NCBI GenBank assembly: GCA_029256065.1
Contig: JAQSYT010000007.1
Coordinates: 1 to 38,687, forward strand
Direction of reading: 5' to 3'
From: Paenibacillaceae bacterium
GTDB taxonomy: Bacteria > Bacillota > Bacilli > Paenibacillales > NBRC-103111
DNA: 38,687 bases
Under the pieces are notes generated by a model. The model did no database searches and was not told the origin of the DNA. It saw only the letters and a list, made by a program, of their open reading frames with translations. A program made the translations under genes and the position numbers. Positions 29,896 to 38,617 of this stretch are shown here, piece after piece (the stretch's first letter is position 1; each line of letters starts with the position of its first letter).

Positions 29896-31482
29896 ATGAG
29901 AAGATCAACCAAGCGTTTCGGCATTGTATTGGCATTATTCAGTATGATGGCAGCAATTATCGGCGGCTGTCAGGCAATCGGCAGTGTGGATTTGAACAAG
30001 GCATTATTAAGCTCCTTCGACATGAAAACCATGGAGGGAAAGGGTACAGTTGAGGTATCGCTGGACCTGGACCAAGCAGCCTTGGAGGAGGCAGGACCGG
30101 ACTCGGCTCAGCTTGCTGCGTTCAGCCAGATCAAATTGAATTTTGATCATATTAAACAGGAAAATACCCAGACTGCTTCGGTCAAGGGCTCCCTGGAAGT
30201 GGCCAAGAAGACCATACCGTTTACCGCTTACATATCTCCGGAGGCATTGAGCGTGCTGCCGGAAGGGGCGACAAAACCCTTAACCCTCTCCACCCAGAAT
30301 CTTGCTGATCCTACCGGGGAAGGACTGTACGACGGCCTGGACATGGCATGGCTGACCGACTTCCAGAAGAAGTCGGCGGACCCGAATTACATCAAGCCGC
30401 TGTATGAATATCTGCTGGGCAAACTCCCCAACCCCTCCAACCTGAAGCTGGAGTCCGGCAATGAAACGATTAACGGGCAAAGCGTTTATCTTCACCACGT
30501 CCGTGCTGAGCTGGCCGGGAAGGATATCCTGCCGCTGCTCCGTACCTTCATCCTCAATCTGATGAAGGACGATCAGGCTATGAAGGCTGTGATTGCCCAG
30601 TATTATGATGTGATTCAAGGGGCTGTGAACAGCTTCATCCCGGCTGGCGCTGGTGATGACATGGGCGAATTGGGCTCCGCATTGGCCGCCGTCCGCTCCA
30701 TTCTGGAGAATAAAGAAGAAGGCGTTGAAGTAGTCCAAACCGAAGCGAAGCAGCTTCTGGTCATTCTGCTGGTTCTGCTGGACAGCGAAGGAACCGAAGC
30801 CGTGAAATTCCTGGGTGACCAATCCTCGCTTACGGCTGACTTGTATGTGGACAGCAGTATGAAGGTCCGCAAATCGGGCATCAACCTGCTGCTGGCGCCT
30901 TCGGAAACCGATGGCAGCCCTGTTAAGTCCATTCGTGTCAAATCCAGCTTTGAGAATTGGAATGTAAACGGCACAGTTAAATCGGATGCCATCTCAACGG
31001 CTGGCGCATTGGACTTGGCAAAGCTGGAGGGTCCGGAAGGATTGCTGGAAGCCCTGAAGGCGGATTCCGCTCTTTACAAACTGTTAAAGGATGACCTGCA
31101 CGTAACCCGCAAAACCGGCTATTTCTACGTGTTGCCGAAGGAAGAGCTGGATGAGTATACTGCAGGCTGGGCTGCTTATAATGACAGCGGCGTAACCATG
31201 GTTCCCGCCCGTTCCCTTGCCGCCAATCTGGATATGGACCTGGCGTGGGACGAAGCCAGTCAATCCGTTGCTTTGACTACGGCCGGCGGAAAAACCAGCA
31301 TCCGCCTGACAGCAGGCAGCAGCAAAGCAGCCGTGAACGGTGCGGCAGAGCTTTCCCTGGAGCGTCCTGCTGTAGTGGAGCAAGGGGCACTTTATGTGCC
31401 GCTGCGGAGTGTGTCCGAAGCATTGGGTGCACAGATTCAATGGCACGCGGACTCCTCGTCCATTCTGGTAACCTTGGATTAA
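29896..31482 (+). CDS. Lipoprotein with C-terminal copper amine oxidase-like (stalk) domain
   Basis: Lipobox-type N-terminus MRRSTKRFGIVLALFSMMAAIIGGC; C-terminal stalk signature VTMVPARSLAANLDMDLAWDEASQSVALTTAGGKTSIRLTAGS...LYVPLRSVSEALGAQIQWHADSSSILVTLD. ATG 29896 with ACAGGAGGC. Confidence 0.85.
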   Translation: MRRSTKRFGIVLALFSMMAAIIGGCQAIGSVDLNKALLSSFDMKTMEGKGTVEVSLDLDQAALEEAGPDSAQLAAFSQIKLNFDHIKQENTQTASVKGSLEVAKKTIPFTAYISPEALSVLPEGATKPLTLSTQNLADPTGEGLYDGLDMAWLTDFQKKSADPNYIKPLYEYLLGKLPNPSNLKLESGNETINGQSVYLHHVRAELAGKDILPLLRTFILNLMKDDQAMKAVIAQYYDVIQGAVNSFIPAGAGDDMGELGSALAAVRSILENKEEGVEVVQTEAKQLLVILLVLLDSEGTEAVKFLGDQSSLTADLYVDSSMKVRKSGINLLLAPSETDGSPVKSIRVKSSFENWNVNGTVKSDAISTAGALDLAKLEGPEGLLEALKADSALYKLLKDDLHVTRKTGYFYVLPKEELDEYTAGWAAYNDSGVTMVPARSLAANLDMDLAWDEASQSVALTTAGGKTSIRLTAGSSKAAVNGAAELSLERPAVVEQGALYVPLRSVSEALGAQIQWHADSSSILVTLD

Positions 31483-31501
31483 CCCTAATTAAAGAGCAGC
31501 A

Positions 31502-31537
31502 ACAACAAAGCCGGAGCGCAATGCTCCGGCTTTGTTG
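31502..31537 (+). terminator. Rho-independent terminator after the lipoprotein gene
   Basis: ACAACAAAGCCGGAGC-GCAAT-GCTCCGGCTTTGTTGT. Confidence 0.8.
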
Positions 31538-31570
31538 TATGGAAGAATTGGCGGTTTAGGTTCTACAAAT

Positions 31571-31760
31571 AGAGGTGTACTCGGTTTTTCGAGTATAAAA
31601 CGACAAAACCCCCAAATTGAGCCTAATGTGCTCGTTTTTTCGAGTATAAAATGGCAAACCCCCCACATTGAGTCCAAATGTGCCTGGTTTTTCGAGTATA
31701 AAGCGGAAAAATCCCCATATTTAGCCCTAATGTGCTCGTTTTTTCGACTACACTTTCTCC
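31571..31760. repeat. Intergenic repeat cluster D: 51-52 bp direct tandem array
   Basis: TCGAGTATA(A) landmarks at 31589, 31640, 31692, and degenerate TCGACTACA at 31744 (spacing 51, 52, 52); unit ~ GTGCTCGTTTTTTCGAGTATAAAATGGCAAACCCCCCACATTGAGTCCAAAT. Confidence 0.8.
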
Positions 31761-31773
31761 GAAAGTCCCCGTA

Positions 31774-33021
31774 CTATCCATGCTCCACCACGAAGCGGTC
31801 CAGCAGCTTGCCGTCCACATCATAGGCCTCATAGGTGAGTGTATTGCCGGAGACGGTGATTCCGCCGAACATCTGCTTGTTGTTCTGGAAGTGGACCTTA
31901 TGGTAGAACAGATCCTCTTTCTTGTCATTAAACTTCGGTCCCGCCGTATTCGGCGTAACATAAACCGTGCCTGTCCGGTTGCCCACAGGATCATCCCCGT
32001 TGCCTGCAACCTTGCCGCCGCGCAATGGATAGGAGCGGGAATATTCATGGTTATGCCCCTGCAGCACCACATCCACTTGGTACTCATCGAATACCTTGAC
32101 CCAATCCTCCAGCTTCTCATACCTATTCCCGCCGTAAGCGCCGCGGTGGATGGCCACAATCCGCCACGGCTTGTCCGATGCGGCCAGATCCTTCTTCAGC
32201 CAATCCCGTTGTTTGTTCAAATCTGATTCTGTGTTCAGCACAGCGATATGCACAGGCCCATAATCAAAGGAATAGCTGGGGCCTTTGTCCTTGGCTGCAA
32301 TCCCGTTGTCAGGCAAGAAAAATCGGGAACGGTACTCCAGGGCATCATTGTCCACCTCATCGTGATTACCTGTCACCGGCATTAGGGGAAGGCGGCTCAG
32401 GACAGAGTGGGCTGTATCAAAAAAATAACGCCATGCCGCCGGATCATCAGGATTCTCCGTCAGATCCCCTGTATGCACAATAAAAGCAGCCTGTGGGAAT
32501 TGCTTCACGGCCTTTTCCAAGGTGCGGCTCCACAATTGGAAGTCCGCTTCCGTCTCCCCTTGGGAATCCGTCACATGAAGAAAGCTGACCTCCGCATCTG
32601 CTCCGGCTTCCGGCCCTGTGACGAAGGAGGCCGGTTTACTCCACTTATCCGCCTCCCCATCCCCTAACCGGTACCAGTACCTGGTATTGGGGGTTAAACC
32701 TGTAGCCTCCGCCTGATAAACTCCCTCTAACGCATCTTTTTCTCCTATAAAGGTTTCACGGGATGCGGGGAAGCTCTGCCTGCTGCTTCCGGCTTTCATC
32801 AGCTCTTCCCGGCTGGAGGCTACCTGCAGCATACCTGCGTCATCCGCCTGGCTCGACCTCCAGGTGAAGGCACGGGAGGTGGAGGCATCACCGTGGAATG
32901 TCATTCCGATAGAGTGAAGCGGACTTTTCCCGCTGGTCATGTTTTGTTTGGCGGCCAGCATCAGAACGATGAGGACGACAACTCCTATTCCCGACCACAT
33001 GGCAACAGAACTCCACTTCAA
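31774..33021 (-). CDS. Metallophosphoesterase, purple acid phosphatase-like with N-terminal Fn3-type domain
   Basis: FLHVTDSQGETEADFQLW, FIVHTGDLTENPDDPAAWRYFFD, LMPVTGNHDEVDN, VVLQGHNHEYSRSYPL. Likely TTG start at 33021 with GGAAGGAG upstream; ORF track start (33105) lies further 5'. Confidence 0.9.
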   Translation of the reverse strand: MKWSSVAMWSGIGVVVLIVLMLAAKQNMTSGKSPLHSIGMTFHGDASTSRAFTWRSSQADDAGMLQVASSREELMKAGSSRQSFPASRETFIGEKDALEGVYQAEATGLTPNTRYWYRLGDGEADKWSKPASFVTGPEAGADAEVSFLHVTDSQGETEADFQLWSRTLEKAVKQFPQAAFIVHTGDLTENPDDPAAWRYFFDTAHSVLSRLPLMPVTGNHDEVDNDALEYRSRFFLPDNGIAAKDKGPSYSFDYGPVHIAVLNTESDLNKQRDWLKKDLAASDKPWRIVAIHRGAYGGNRYEKLEDWVKVFDEYQVDVVLQGHNHEYSRSYPLRGGKVAGNGDDPVGNRTGTVYVTPNTAGPKFNDKKEDLFYHKVHFQNNKQMFGGITVSGNTLTYEAYDVDGKLLDRFVVEHG

Positions 33022-33185
33022 AGTTAATTCTCCTTCCTGTTTACAGTGCGTTAACATAAGCATAACATTCAGCGAACATTCAGTCTCCCTTAAACCAACA
33101 TTCATAAAGAACCGTTATGATGGTCTCAAGAAACAAGGGAAGCTGCTTCCCTCCCACAAGATTCATAGAAACGGGGTGCACAACC

Positions 33186-33893
33186 ATGGGACTGAAATAT
33201 CGAAATGAACTGAAATTCATGATTAATTACCACCAGTATTTTACCATCCGGCAGCGCCTCAAAACCTTGATGAAGCGCGACGAGCATGCCGGTCCCACTG
33301 GAGAATACCATATCCGCAGCCTCTACTTTGACGATATAGGCAACACGGCTTTGGACGAAAAGCTGGGCGGAGTCAGTGACCGGGTGAAGTACCGGATCCG
33401 GATTTACAACATGGAGGACAAGGTAATCCATTTTGAGAAAAAAATCAAGCGGAACGAGTATATTGCCAAGGTGAAGGAATCCTTGACCCGCAGTATGGTG
33501 GATGAATTGCTGCACGGCAATATTGAAGTGATGAATGTTCCGGACAAGCCGCTGTTTGCCGAATTGTACGACGAAATGAAGCACCGGCTGCTCCGTCCCA
33601 AGGTGATTGTGGATTATGTCCGTGAGCCTTATGTCTGTGTTAACGGCAACGTCCGGATTACCTTTGACAAGGAGCTTAGGAGCGGTTTGGGCAGCACGGA
33701 TCTATTCGATACGGAGCTGGGCGCCGTCAGAGCGCTGGATGAAAACTTCATCATCCTGGAAGTGAAATACGATGAATATCTGCCCGGCTATATCCGGGAT
33801 GCACTGCAGCTGGAGGGCTTGCAGAGGCAATCGGCCTCGAAATATGTGATTTGCCGCAAGTACATCAAAATGAACTCCTGGGAGGATCAATAA
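33186..33893 (+). CDS. VTC-domain (polyphosphate polymerase) family protein
   Basis: MGLKYRNELKFMINYHQYFTIRQRLKTLMKRDEHA, YHIRSLYFDD, RVKYRIRIYN, HFEKKIKRNEYIAKVKESLT, FIILEVKYDEYLPGYI, SASKYVICRKYI: TTM/VTC-fold signatures. Confidence 0.9.
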   Translation: MGLKYRNELKFMINYHQYFTIRQRLKTLMKRDEHAGPTGEYHIRSLYFDDIGNTALDEKLGGVSDRVKYRIRIYNMEDKVIHFEKKIKRNEYIAKVKESLTRSMVDELLHGNIEVMNVPDKPLFAELYDEMKHRLLRPKVIVDYVREPYVCVNGNVRITFDKELRSGLGSTDLFDTELGAVRALDENFIILEVKYDEYLPGYIRDALQLEGLQRQSASKYVICRKYIKMNSWEDQ

Positions 33894-33895
33894 TT

Positions 33896-34570
33896 ATGAA
33901 CTTCACTGACATGATCAAAAACTCGGTAATCGATAATTTCACCACAAACATCGATATTGGCAAAATAATTATCACCATGAGCATCTCGTTTCTGCTCGGC
34001 TTCTTTATCTACATCCTATACAAACGGATTTTTAGCGGCGTGCTGTATTCCAAAAGCTTCAATATCTCCCTGATCGGCATGACGATGGTTACCTCCATGG
34101 TTATCATTGCAGTAAATTCCAATCTGGTATTGTCCCTTGGCATGGTCGGTGCTCTGTCCATCGTCCGGTTCAGAACGCCTATCAAGGACCCTACTGACCT
34201 GATCTTCCTGTTCTGGGCCGCGGCAGTTGGCATTGTCACCGGTGCAGGCTTCTATTCCCTGGCACTGGCTGCGTCTGTCATCATTGGCTTGGTTATGTTC
34301 ATTTTTATCAAAAAAGCGACGTTTGAAACTCCATATCTGCTGGTAGTGAACTGCGATAGCGACGAAAGCGAAACTCATGTGATGAAGGCTGTTCAAGGCG
34401 AAGCCAAACGCTTCAATCTGAAGCAAAAAACCGTATCCCGCGGCAACGTGGAGCTGACCATTGAGGTCCGAGTGAAGGAAAAGGAGGCCCAGTTTGTCAA
34501 TCGTGTCTCTGCTGTTGACGGTGTCAAGAATGCCGTGCTGATCAGCTACAGCGGCGACTATGTATCCTAA
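33896..34570 (+). CDS. DUF4956 domain-containing membrane protein
   Basis: MNFTDMIKNSVIDNFTTNIDIGKIIITMSISFLLGFFIYILYKRIFSGVLYSKSFNISLIGMTMVTSMVIIAVNSNLVLSLGMVGALSIVRFRTPIKDPTDLIFLFWAAAVGI; ATG 2 bp after the VTC stop. Confidence 0.9.
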   Translation: MNFTDMIKNSVIDNFTTNIDIGKIIITMSISFLLGFFIYILYKRIFSGVLYSKSFNISLIGMTMVTSMVIIAVNSNLVLSLGMVGALSIVRFRTPIKDPTDLIFLFWAAAVGIVTGAGFYSLALAASVIIGLVMFIFIKKATFETPYLLVVNCDSDESETHVMKAVQGEAKRFNLKQKTVSRGNVELTIEVRVKEKEAQFVNRVSAVDGVKNAVLISYSGDYVS

Positions 34571-34588
34571 TAACGGCGGTGACTTCAG

Positions 34589-36484
34589 ATGAAATCAAAA
34601 ACGGCGGTACCCATGCTGGTAATACTGTTTGTGGTCATGCTGGTGATCGGGCTGTCCGGAATTCACTCCGGCGGCCCGGAGGCTGTAACCCTCCCGGCAA
34701 ATACCTCTTCGGGAAAAGCGGCAGAGGAGCTGTCGGAGACCATTTTTCCCAAGGACAAGGCCATTGATGTCAATATTACTCTGGATGAGGCGGACTTCCA
34801 GGATATGCTGGATAACGCCTCTTTGGAGGAATACAAGACGGCCTCCGTGGAATACAACGGCGTCACACTCCATAATGTGGGCATCCGGGCCAAAGGCAAC
34901 CTGTCCTTGCGCAGCGTGGTCCAGATGCAGGACTCCGACCGGTACAGCTTTAAGCTTTCCTTTGATGAATATGTGGACAGTCAAACCCTGGCCGGCATCA
35001 GCAAAATCAACTTGAACAACAACTACAGCGACGCCTCGTACATGCGGGAATTCCTCACATACGAGCTTGCGGAGGAGATGGGGCTGCCCACACCAGGCCA
35101 TTCCTACGTCAATGTCTACATCAACGGCAAGCTGTGGGGCTTTTATCTGGCCGTGGAGCAGGTGGGTGACGCTTATCTGCAGCGGAATTTCGGAAACTCC
35201 TACGGCGCGCTGTATAAAGGTGAAATGACCGGGGTCGGCAGTGATCTGGCCTGGCTGGGCGAGGATATCTCCAGCTACACCGGTTTGGCCCAAAAGTCCA
35301 AATCTACCAACGGTGATATTCTCATCAACATGCTGGATGAGCTGAACAACGGTACCGATTATGAGTCCGTGCTGAATGTGGACAATGTGCTCAAGTACAT
35401 TGCCCTGAATGCGGCAACCAATAACATGGACAGCTATCTGGGCTCCAATAAGCAGAACTACTATCTGTATGAGGATGACGGCATCTTTAATGTTCTGCCC
35501 TGGGACTATAACATGGCCTTCGGAGGTATGGGGGGAGGCATGGGAGGCTTCGGAGGCGGCATGAACCGGGGCGGCGGCAATAATGCAGCTGCAGATCAGA
35601 CGCAGAGCAATGCCCAAGGCAACGGCGGCGCTATGCAGGTGCCACCAGCGGGAGCTCCCGGTATGGGCGGCCAAAACGCCCAAACGGAAGCGGGCAACGC
35701 CAATGGGGCAGCTGCAGGCAATGATAACGCGGCAGCCCAGCAAAATGCTCCACAGGCGGCATCTAGCGCTTCGGTGCTCATCGACGAGCCCACTCAAGGC
35801 GCCGTTGCCGAACGGCCGCTGATCGCCAAACTGCTGGAGGTGGAGGAGTACAAGGAGCGTTATCACGCTATTTTGGAGGAAATCAGCGGAGGCTTCCTCT
35901 CGGAAACAGAGTTTAATGCCAAGGTGGATAAGCTGGCTGCCAAAATCTCCTCTTATGTGGAGAATGACCCCACCTCCTTCTACAGCTACGATGAGTATCT
36001 GCAGGGAGTGGAGCAGCTTAAAACCGCCAATAACACCATGATCACCAGCGTTATCCAGCAGCTGAACGGCACCATTGCCTCCACGAACAATGGTCAGGGC
36101 AGCGGTGGAGGTATGGGCGGCGGCAGAGGCGGAAGAGGCGGAGCAAATGGCCAACAGCAAGGAGGCTTCCCGCAGCAAGGAGGCCAGAACGGCCAACAGC
36201 AGGGAGGCTTCCCGCAGCAAGGAGGCCAGAACGGCCAGCAGGGTGGCCAAAACCAGCAGCAAGGAGGTCAGAACGGCCAGCAGCAGAGGGGTCAAATGAT
36301 GCCGCCGGAATTTGGCGGTGACATGGGCGGAGGACCGCAAGGCGGTATGCCTGGAATGGGCGGCGGCCCCGGCCAGCAGTCGCAGGCGGGTGGCTCCGCC
36401 AGTGAAGCCGTTACGGCAGGAGCGCTTCTCCTTGTTATGCTGGCGGCAAGCTGGTTTATCCTTCGCTACAGACATCAGCACTAA
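34589..36484 (+). CDS. CotH kinase family protein, membrane-anchored, with low-complexity Gly/Gln-rich segments
   Basis: [63 protein letters not shown] and [37 protein letters not shown]- and C-terminal TM segments. Confidence 0.92.
   Translation: MKSKTAVPMLVILFVVMLVIGLSGIHSGGPEAVTLPANTSSGKAAEELSETIFPKDKAIDVNITLDEADFQDMLDNASLEEYKTASVEYNGVTLHNVGIRAKGNLSLRSVVQMQDSDRYSFKLSFDEYVDSQTLAGISKINLNNNYSDASYMREFLTYELAEEMGLPTPGHSYVNVYINGKLWGFYLAVEQVGDAYLQRNFGNSYGALYKGEMTGVGSDLAWLGEDISSYTGLAQKSKSTNGDILINMLDELNNGTDYESVLNVDNVLKYIALNAATNNMDSYLGSNKQNYYLYEDDGIFNVLPWDYNMAFGGMGGGMGGFGGGMNRGGGNNAAADQTQSNAQGNGGAMQVPPAGAPGMGGQNAQTEAGNANGAAAGNDNAAAQQNAPQAASSASVLIDEPTQGAVAERPLIAKLLEVEEYKERYHAILEEISGGFLSETEFNAKVDKLAAKISSYVENDPTSFYSYDEYLQGVEQLKTANNTMITSVIQQLNGTIASTNNGQGSGGGMGGGRGGRGGANGQQQGGFPQQGGQNGQQQGGFPQQGGQNGQQGGQNQQQGGQNGQQQRGQMMPPEFGGDMGGGPQGGMPGMGGGPGQQSQAGGSASEAVTAGALLLVMLAASWFILRYRHQH
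36147..36292 (+). repeat. In-frame 42-nt (14-aa) tandem repeat in the CotH gene
   Basis: Encodes [46 protein letters not shown]; near-identical DNA copies at 36150 and 36192. Confidence 0.85.
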
Positions 36485-36501
36485 CATCTATTAACCAACA
36501 A

Positions 36502-36529
36502 CTCCGGAGACAACTCTCCGGGGTCTTTA
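36502..36529 (+). terminator. Rho-independent terminator after the CotH gene
   Basis: CCGGAGA-CAAC-TCTCCGG followed by GGTCTTT. Confidence 0.55.
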
Positions 36530-36627
36530 CATTGGAGACAGCGGGTGGGTTATATTTTCCACAGAAAGAGCGAACACTCATAGAGGAACACAACAATCCC
36601 ACATCCCATTTAAAGGAGAGAATCCAC

Positions 36628-37281
36628 TTGTCTACTGTGTTGTATATTACCGCCCACCCCTTGGATCACCAGGTCTCCTACAGCCTGGCTGTCGGCAAAG
36701 CCTTCATCGACGCATACCAGGAAAAGCATCCCCAGGATAATGTGGTCCATCTGGACCTGTACAAGCTGGGTATCCCCCATATCGACGCTGACGTCTTCAG
36801 CGGTTGGGGCCAGCTGCGTTCGGGGGCGGACTTCGCAAAGCTGCCCGACGCGCAAAAATCGAAAATCACCAAGCTGAACGAGCTGGTGGACCAGTTTACC
36901 GCCGCCGACAAATATGTGTTTGTTACGCCCATGTGGAACCTGAGCTTTCCTCCCGTGCTGAAGGCCTACATCGACGCAGTCTGCATCGCCGGCAAAACCT
37001 TCAAGTACACCGAGAGTGGTCCGGTTGGTCTGTTAAATGGAAAACTGGCTCTCCACATCCAAGCCCGCGGCGGCATTTACTCGGAGGGGCCTGCTGCCAG
37101 CCTGGAAAGCGGCCACAGCTATCTGGTGACTATTCTCAACTTCCTCGGTGTATCCCAAGTGGATGCCATCTTCGTAGAGGGGATGAGCGCATTCCCCGAC
37201 AAAGCGGAGGACATCAAGCAAAAGGCCATCGCCCAAGCGAAGGAAAAAGCCGCCCAGTTCTCGTTGGCGGGAAAAGCATAA
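36628..37281 (+). CDS. azoR: FMN-dependent NADH-azoreductase / NAD(P)H oxidoreductase (flavodoxin-like fold)
   Basis: [76 protein letters not shown] start with AAAGGAGAG upstream. Confidence 0.92.
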   Translation: MSTVLYITAHPLDHQVSYSLAVGKAFIDAYQEKHPQDNVVHLDLYKLGIPHIDADVFSGWGQLRSGADFAKLPDAQKSKITKLNELVDQFTAADKYVFVTPMWNLSFPPVLKAYIDAVCIAGKTFKYTESGPVGLLNGKLALHIQARGGIYSEGPAASLESGHSYLVTILNFLGVSQVDAIFVEGMSAFPDKAEDIKQKAIAQAKEKAAQFSLAGKA

Positions 37282-37296
37282 TTGCCCAGCCAACCT

Positions 37297-37341
37297 ATAA
37301 ACCCCCGGGAGTCCGTCATGGACCCATTCGGGGGTTTTCTT
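37297..37341 (+). terminator. Rho-independent terminator after the azoreductase gene
   Basis: AACCCCCG-GGAGTCC-GTCAT-GGACCCATT-CGGGGGTTTTCTTG. Confidence 0.75.
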
Positions 37342-37382
37342 GTTGCTTCAATGCCAACGGACTGTAAGGCACTCCCTAGGCG

Positions 37383-37585
37383 AAATTTCTAACGGCGGTG
37401 AGCGCCGCTATTTGGCCCAAAAAGGCATCTCCAAAAATCTAACGGAAGCAGCGGCCCTTATTTGCCTTACTTCCAGCCCAAATCCGGTCAAATGGCAGAA
37501 ATAACGGCTCTCACCGCCGTTAAAAATCTAAGAGGGTTTATTCTACAGAAATAGCGGCTCTCAACGCCGTTAGAAATCCCAGGCG
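37383..37585. repeat. Intergenic repeat cluster C: four ~50-bp units, two per orientation
   Basis: TTTCTAACGGCGGTGAGCGCCGCTATTTGGCC (+), AATCTAACGGAAGCAGCGGCCCTTATTTGCC (+), TTTTTAACGGCGGTGAGAGCCGTTATTTC (rc), TTTCTAACGGCGTTGAGAGCCGCTATTTC (rc). Confidence 0.8.
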
Positions 37586-37693
37586 AGCATTTCCCTGCAT
37601 TTTTGCGCAAACAAGTGATAATCATTCTCAATTATGGCTATACTATAATCAACCAGCCGCGGCGGACAGACCCGCAATGCCTTGCATACCGCC

Positions 37694-37730
37694 AAAAAAA
37701 GAAGAACGGCAGTGGCGCTGCCGCTCTTCC
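37694..37730 (-). terminator. Rho-independent terminator after the DUF1540-like gene (minus strand)
   Basis: Reverse strand GAAGAGCGGCAG-CGCCA-CTGCCGTTCTTCTTTTTTT. Confidence 0.85.
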
Positions 37731-37735
37731 CGTCA

Positions 37736-37891
37736 TTAGACCTTGGGTTCAAAAGTTCTACAATCGGTTTCTTCCGAGTTGGAGGCTTGTTTGCCGTGGT
37801 GGTGGGTAACTTTAATGGAAGATGCTCTGCAAAGATTACCGTTTGCCCAGAATTTGCAGGAATTTACTTCGCATACAACGTCTTTTGCCAT
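37736..37891 (-). CDS. DUF1540-like small cysteine-rich protein (51 aa)
   Basis: MAKDVVCEVNSCKFWANGNLCRASSIKVTHHHGKQASNSEETDCRTFEPKV; strong SD GAAGGAGGTGAATCACC-ATG; C-x4-C-x8-C...ETDC-x-TF pattern. Not in the supplied ORF list. Confidence 0.88.
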   Translation of the reverse strand: MAKDVVCEVNSCKFWANGNLCRASSIKVTHHHGKQASNSEETDCRTFEPKV

Positions 37892-38111
37892 TGGTGATTC
37901 ACCTCCTTCATAAATAGGATGGTCGTAACCGGGGGGACGTTATACATGAGGCGTTTGAATTTCCACGGACTTTTCTCTAAACCTGCACCACTTACCTGCT
38001 TCGGCATGCCGGAGCAGTTTTTTGGCGTTGGCGCATCAGGGCATTTTCATTTTTTTCAAAGACTTTGTATAATGAACCCATTGGTAAACGAAGAAAAGGG
38101 GGAGAGCCGTT

Positions 38112-38612
38112 ATGATGATGCTGCGGATATGCCGCACACCCGCACAGCTGGCCAACGGGGCAGAGGCTTTGTCCTTATCGGCGGCGCTTCCGGCTGCCCG
38201 GGAGATTGCCGGAGAATGGGACTGTGAGCTGATACCCACAGGAGAAATGCTGGTACCGCCGTTTGGGGGAAAAGAAGGCTGGTTGCTTTTGCCCGAAATC
38301 CTGTACCGCCTGCAGGGCGTTCTTCTGGCCTGCCAGCAGGGTCCGGCGGGAGCCCCCGAGCTTCTGGTCGCCCGTGAGGAGGACGCCACCACCTGGGAGG
38401 ACTTCCTTCTGATGAAGCTGGCGCATACACTGGCACACCGGATGAAGGGGCAGCTTTTCTTCGGCGAGAGTACCGAGCCGCTTCCCGTAGAACCGGAGCG
38501 CTTCGCCACCTTCGATGCCTATGTGGACAGAGTTCTGGAAGCTGAGGACGACTTGGTGAAGGAAATCAAAAAAACCTGGATTTATGCCCACCGTAAACGG
38601 GCTATCCGGTAA
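38112..38612 (+). CDS. Hypothetical protein
   Basis: 166-aa ORF with AAAAGGGGGAGAGCC upstream of ATG; no family recognised. Confidence 0.65.
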   Translation: MMMLRICRTPAQLANGAEALSLSAALPAAREIAGEWDCELIPTGEMLVPPFGGKEGWLLLPEILYRLQGVLLACQQGPAGAPELLVAREEDATTWEDFLLMKLAHTLAHRMKGQLFFGESTEPLPVEPERFATFDAYVDRVLEAEDDLVKEIKKTWIYAHRKRAIR

Positions 38613-38617
38613 ATGAT

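Noticed and set aside
31571-31760. CRISPR array candidate
   Set aside because: The whole 51-52 bp unit is repeated, with no unique spacers, only about four degenerate copies and no cas genes nearby.
31532-31825. 97-aa plus-strand ORF across cluster D
   Set aside because: Produced by the tandem repeat itself; the 51/52-bp period does not preserve frame.
34595-36487. 630-aa minus-strand ORF antisense to the CotH gene
   Set aside because: Mirrors the plus-strand CotH gene, whose family motifs are clear; no RBS or domain on the minus strand.
37603-37897. Plus-strand ORFs of 68 and 71 aa over the DUF1540-like gene
   Set aside because: Antisense to the DUF1540-like gene, which has a strong SD and a terminator in the opposite direction.
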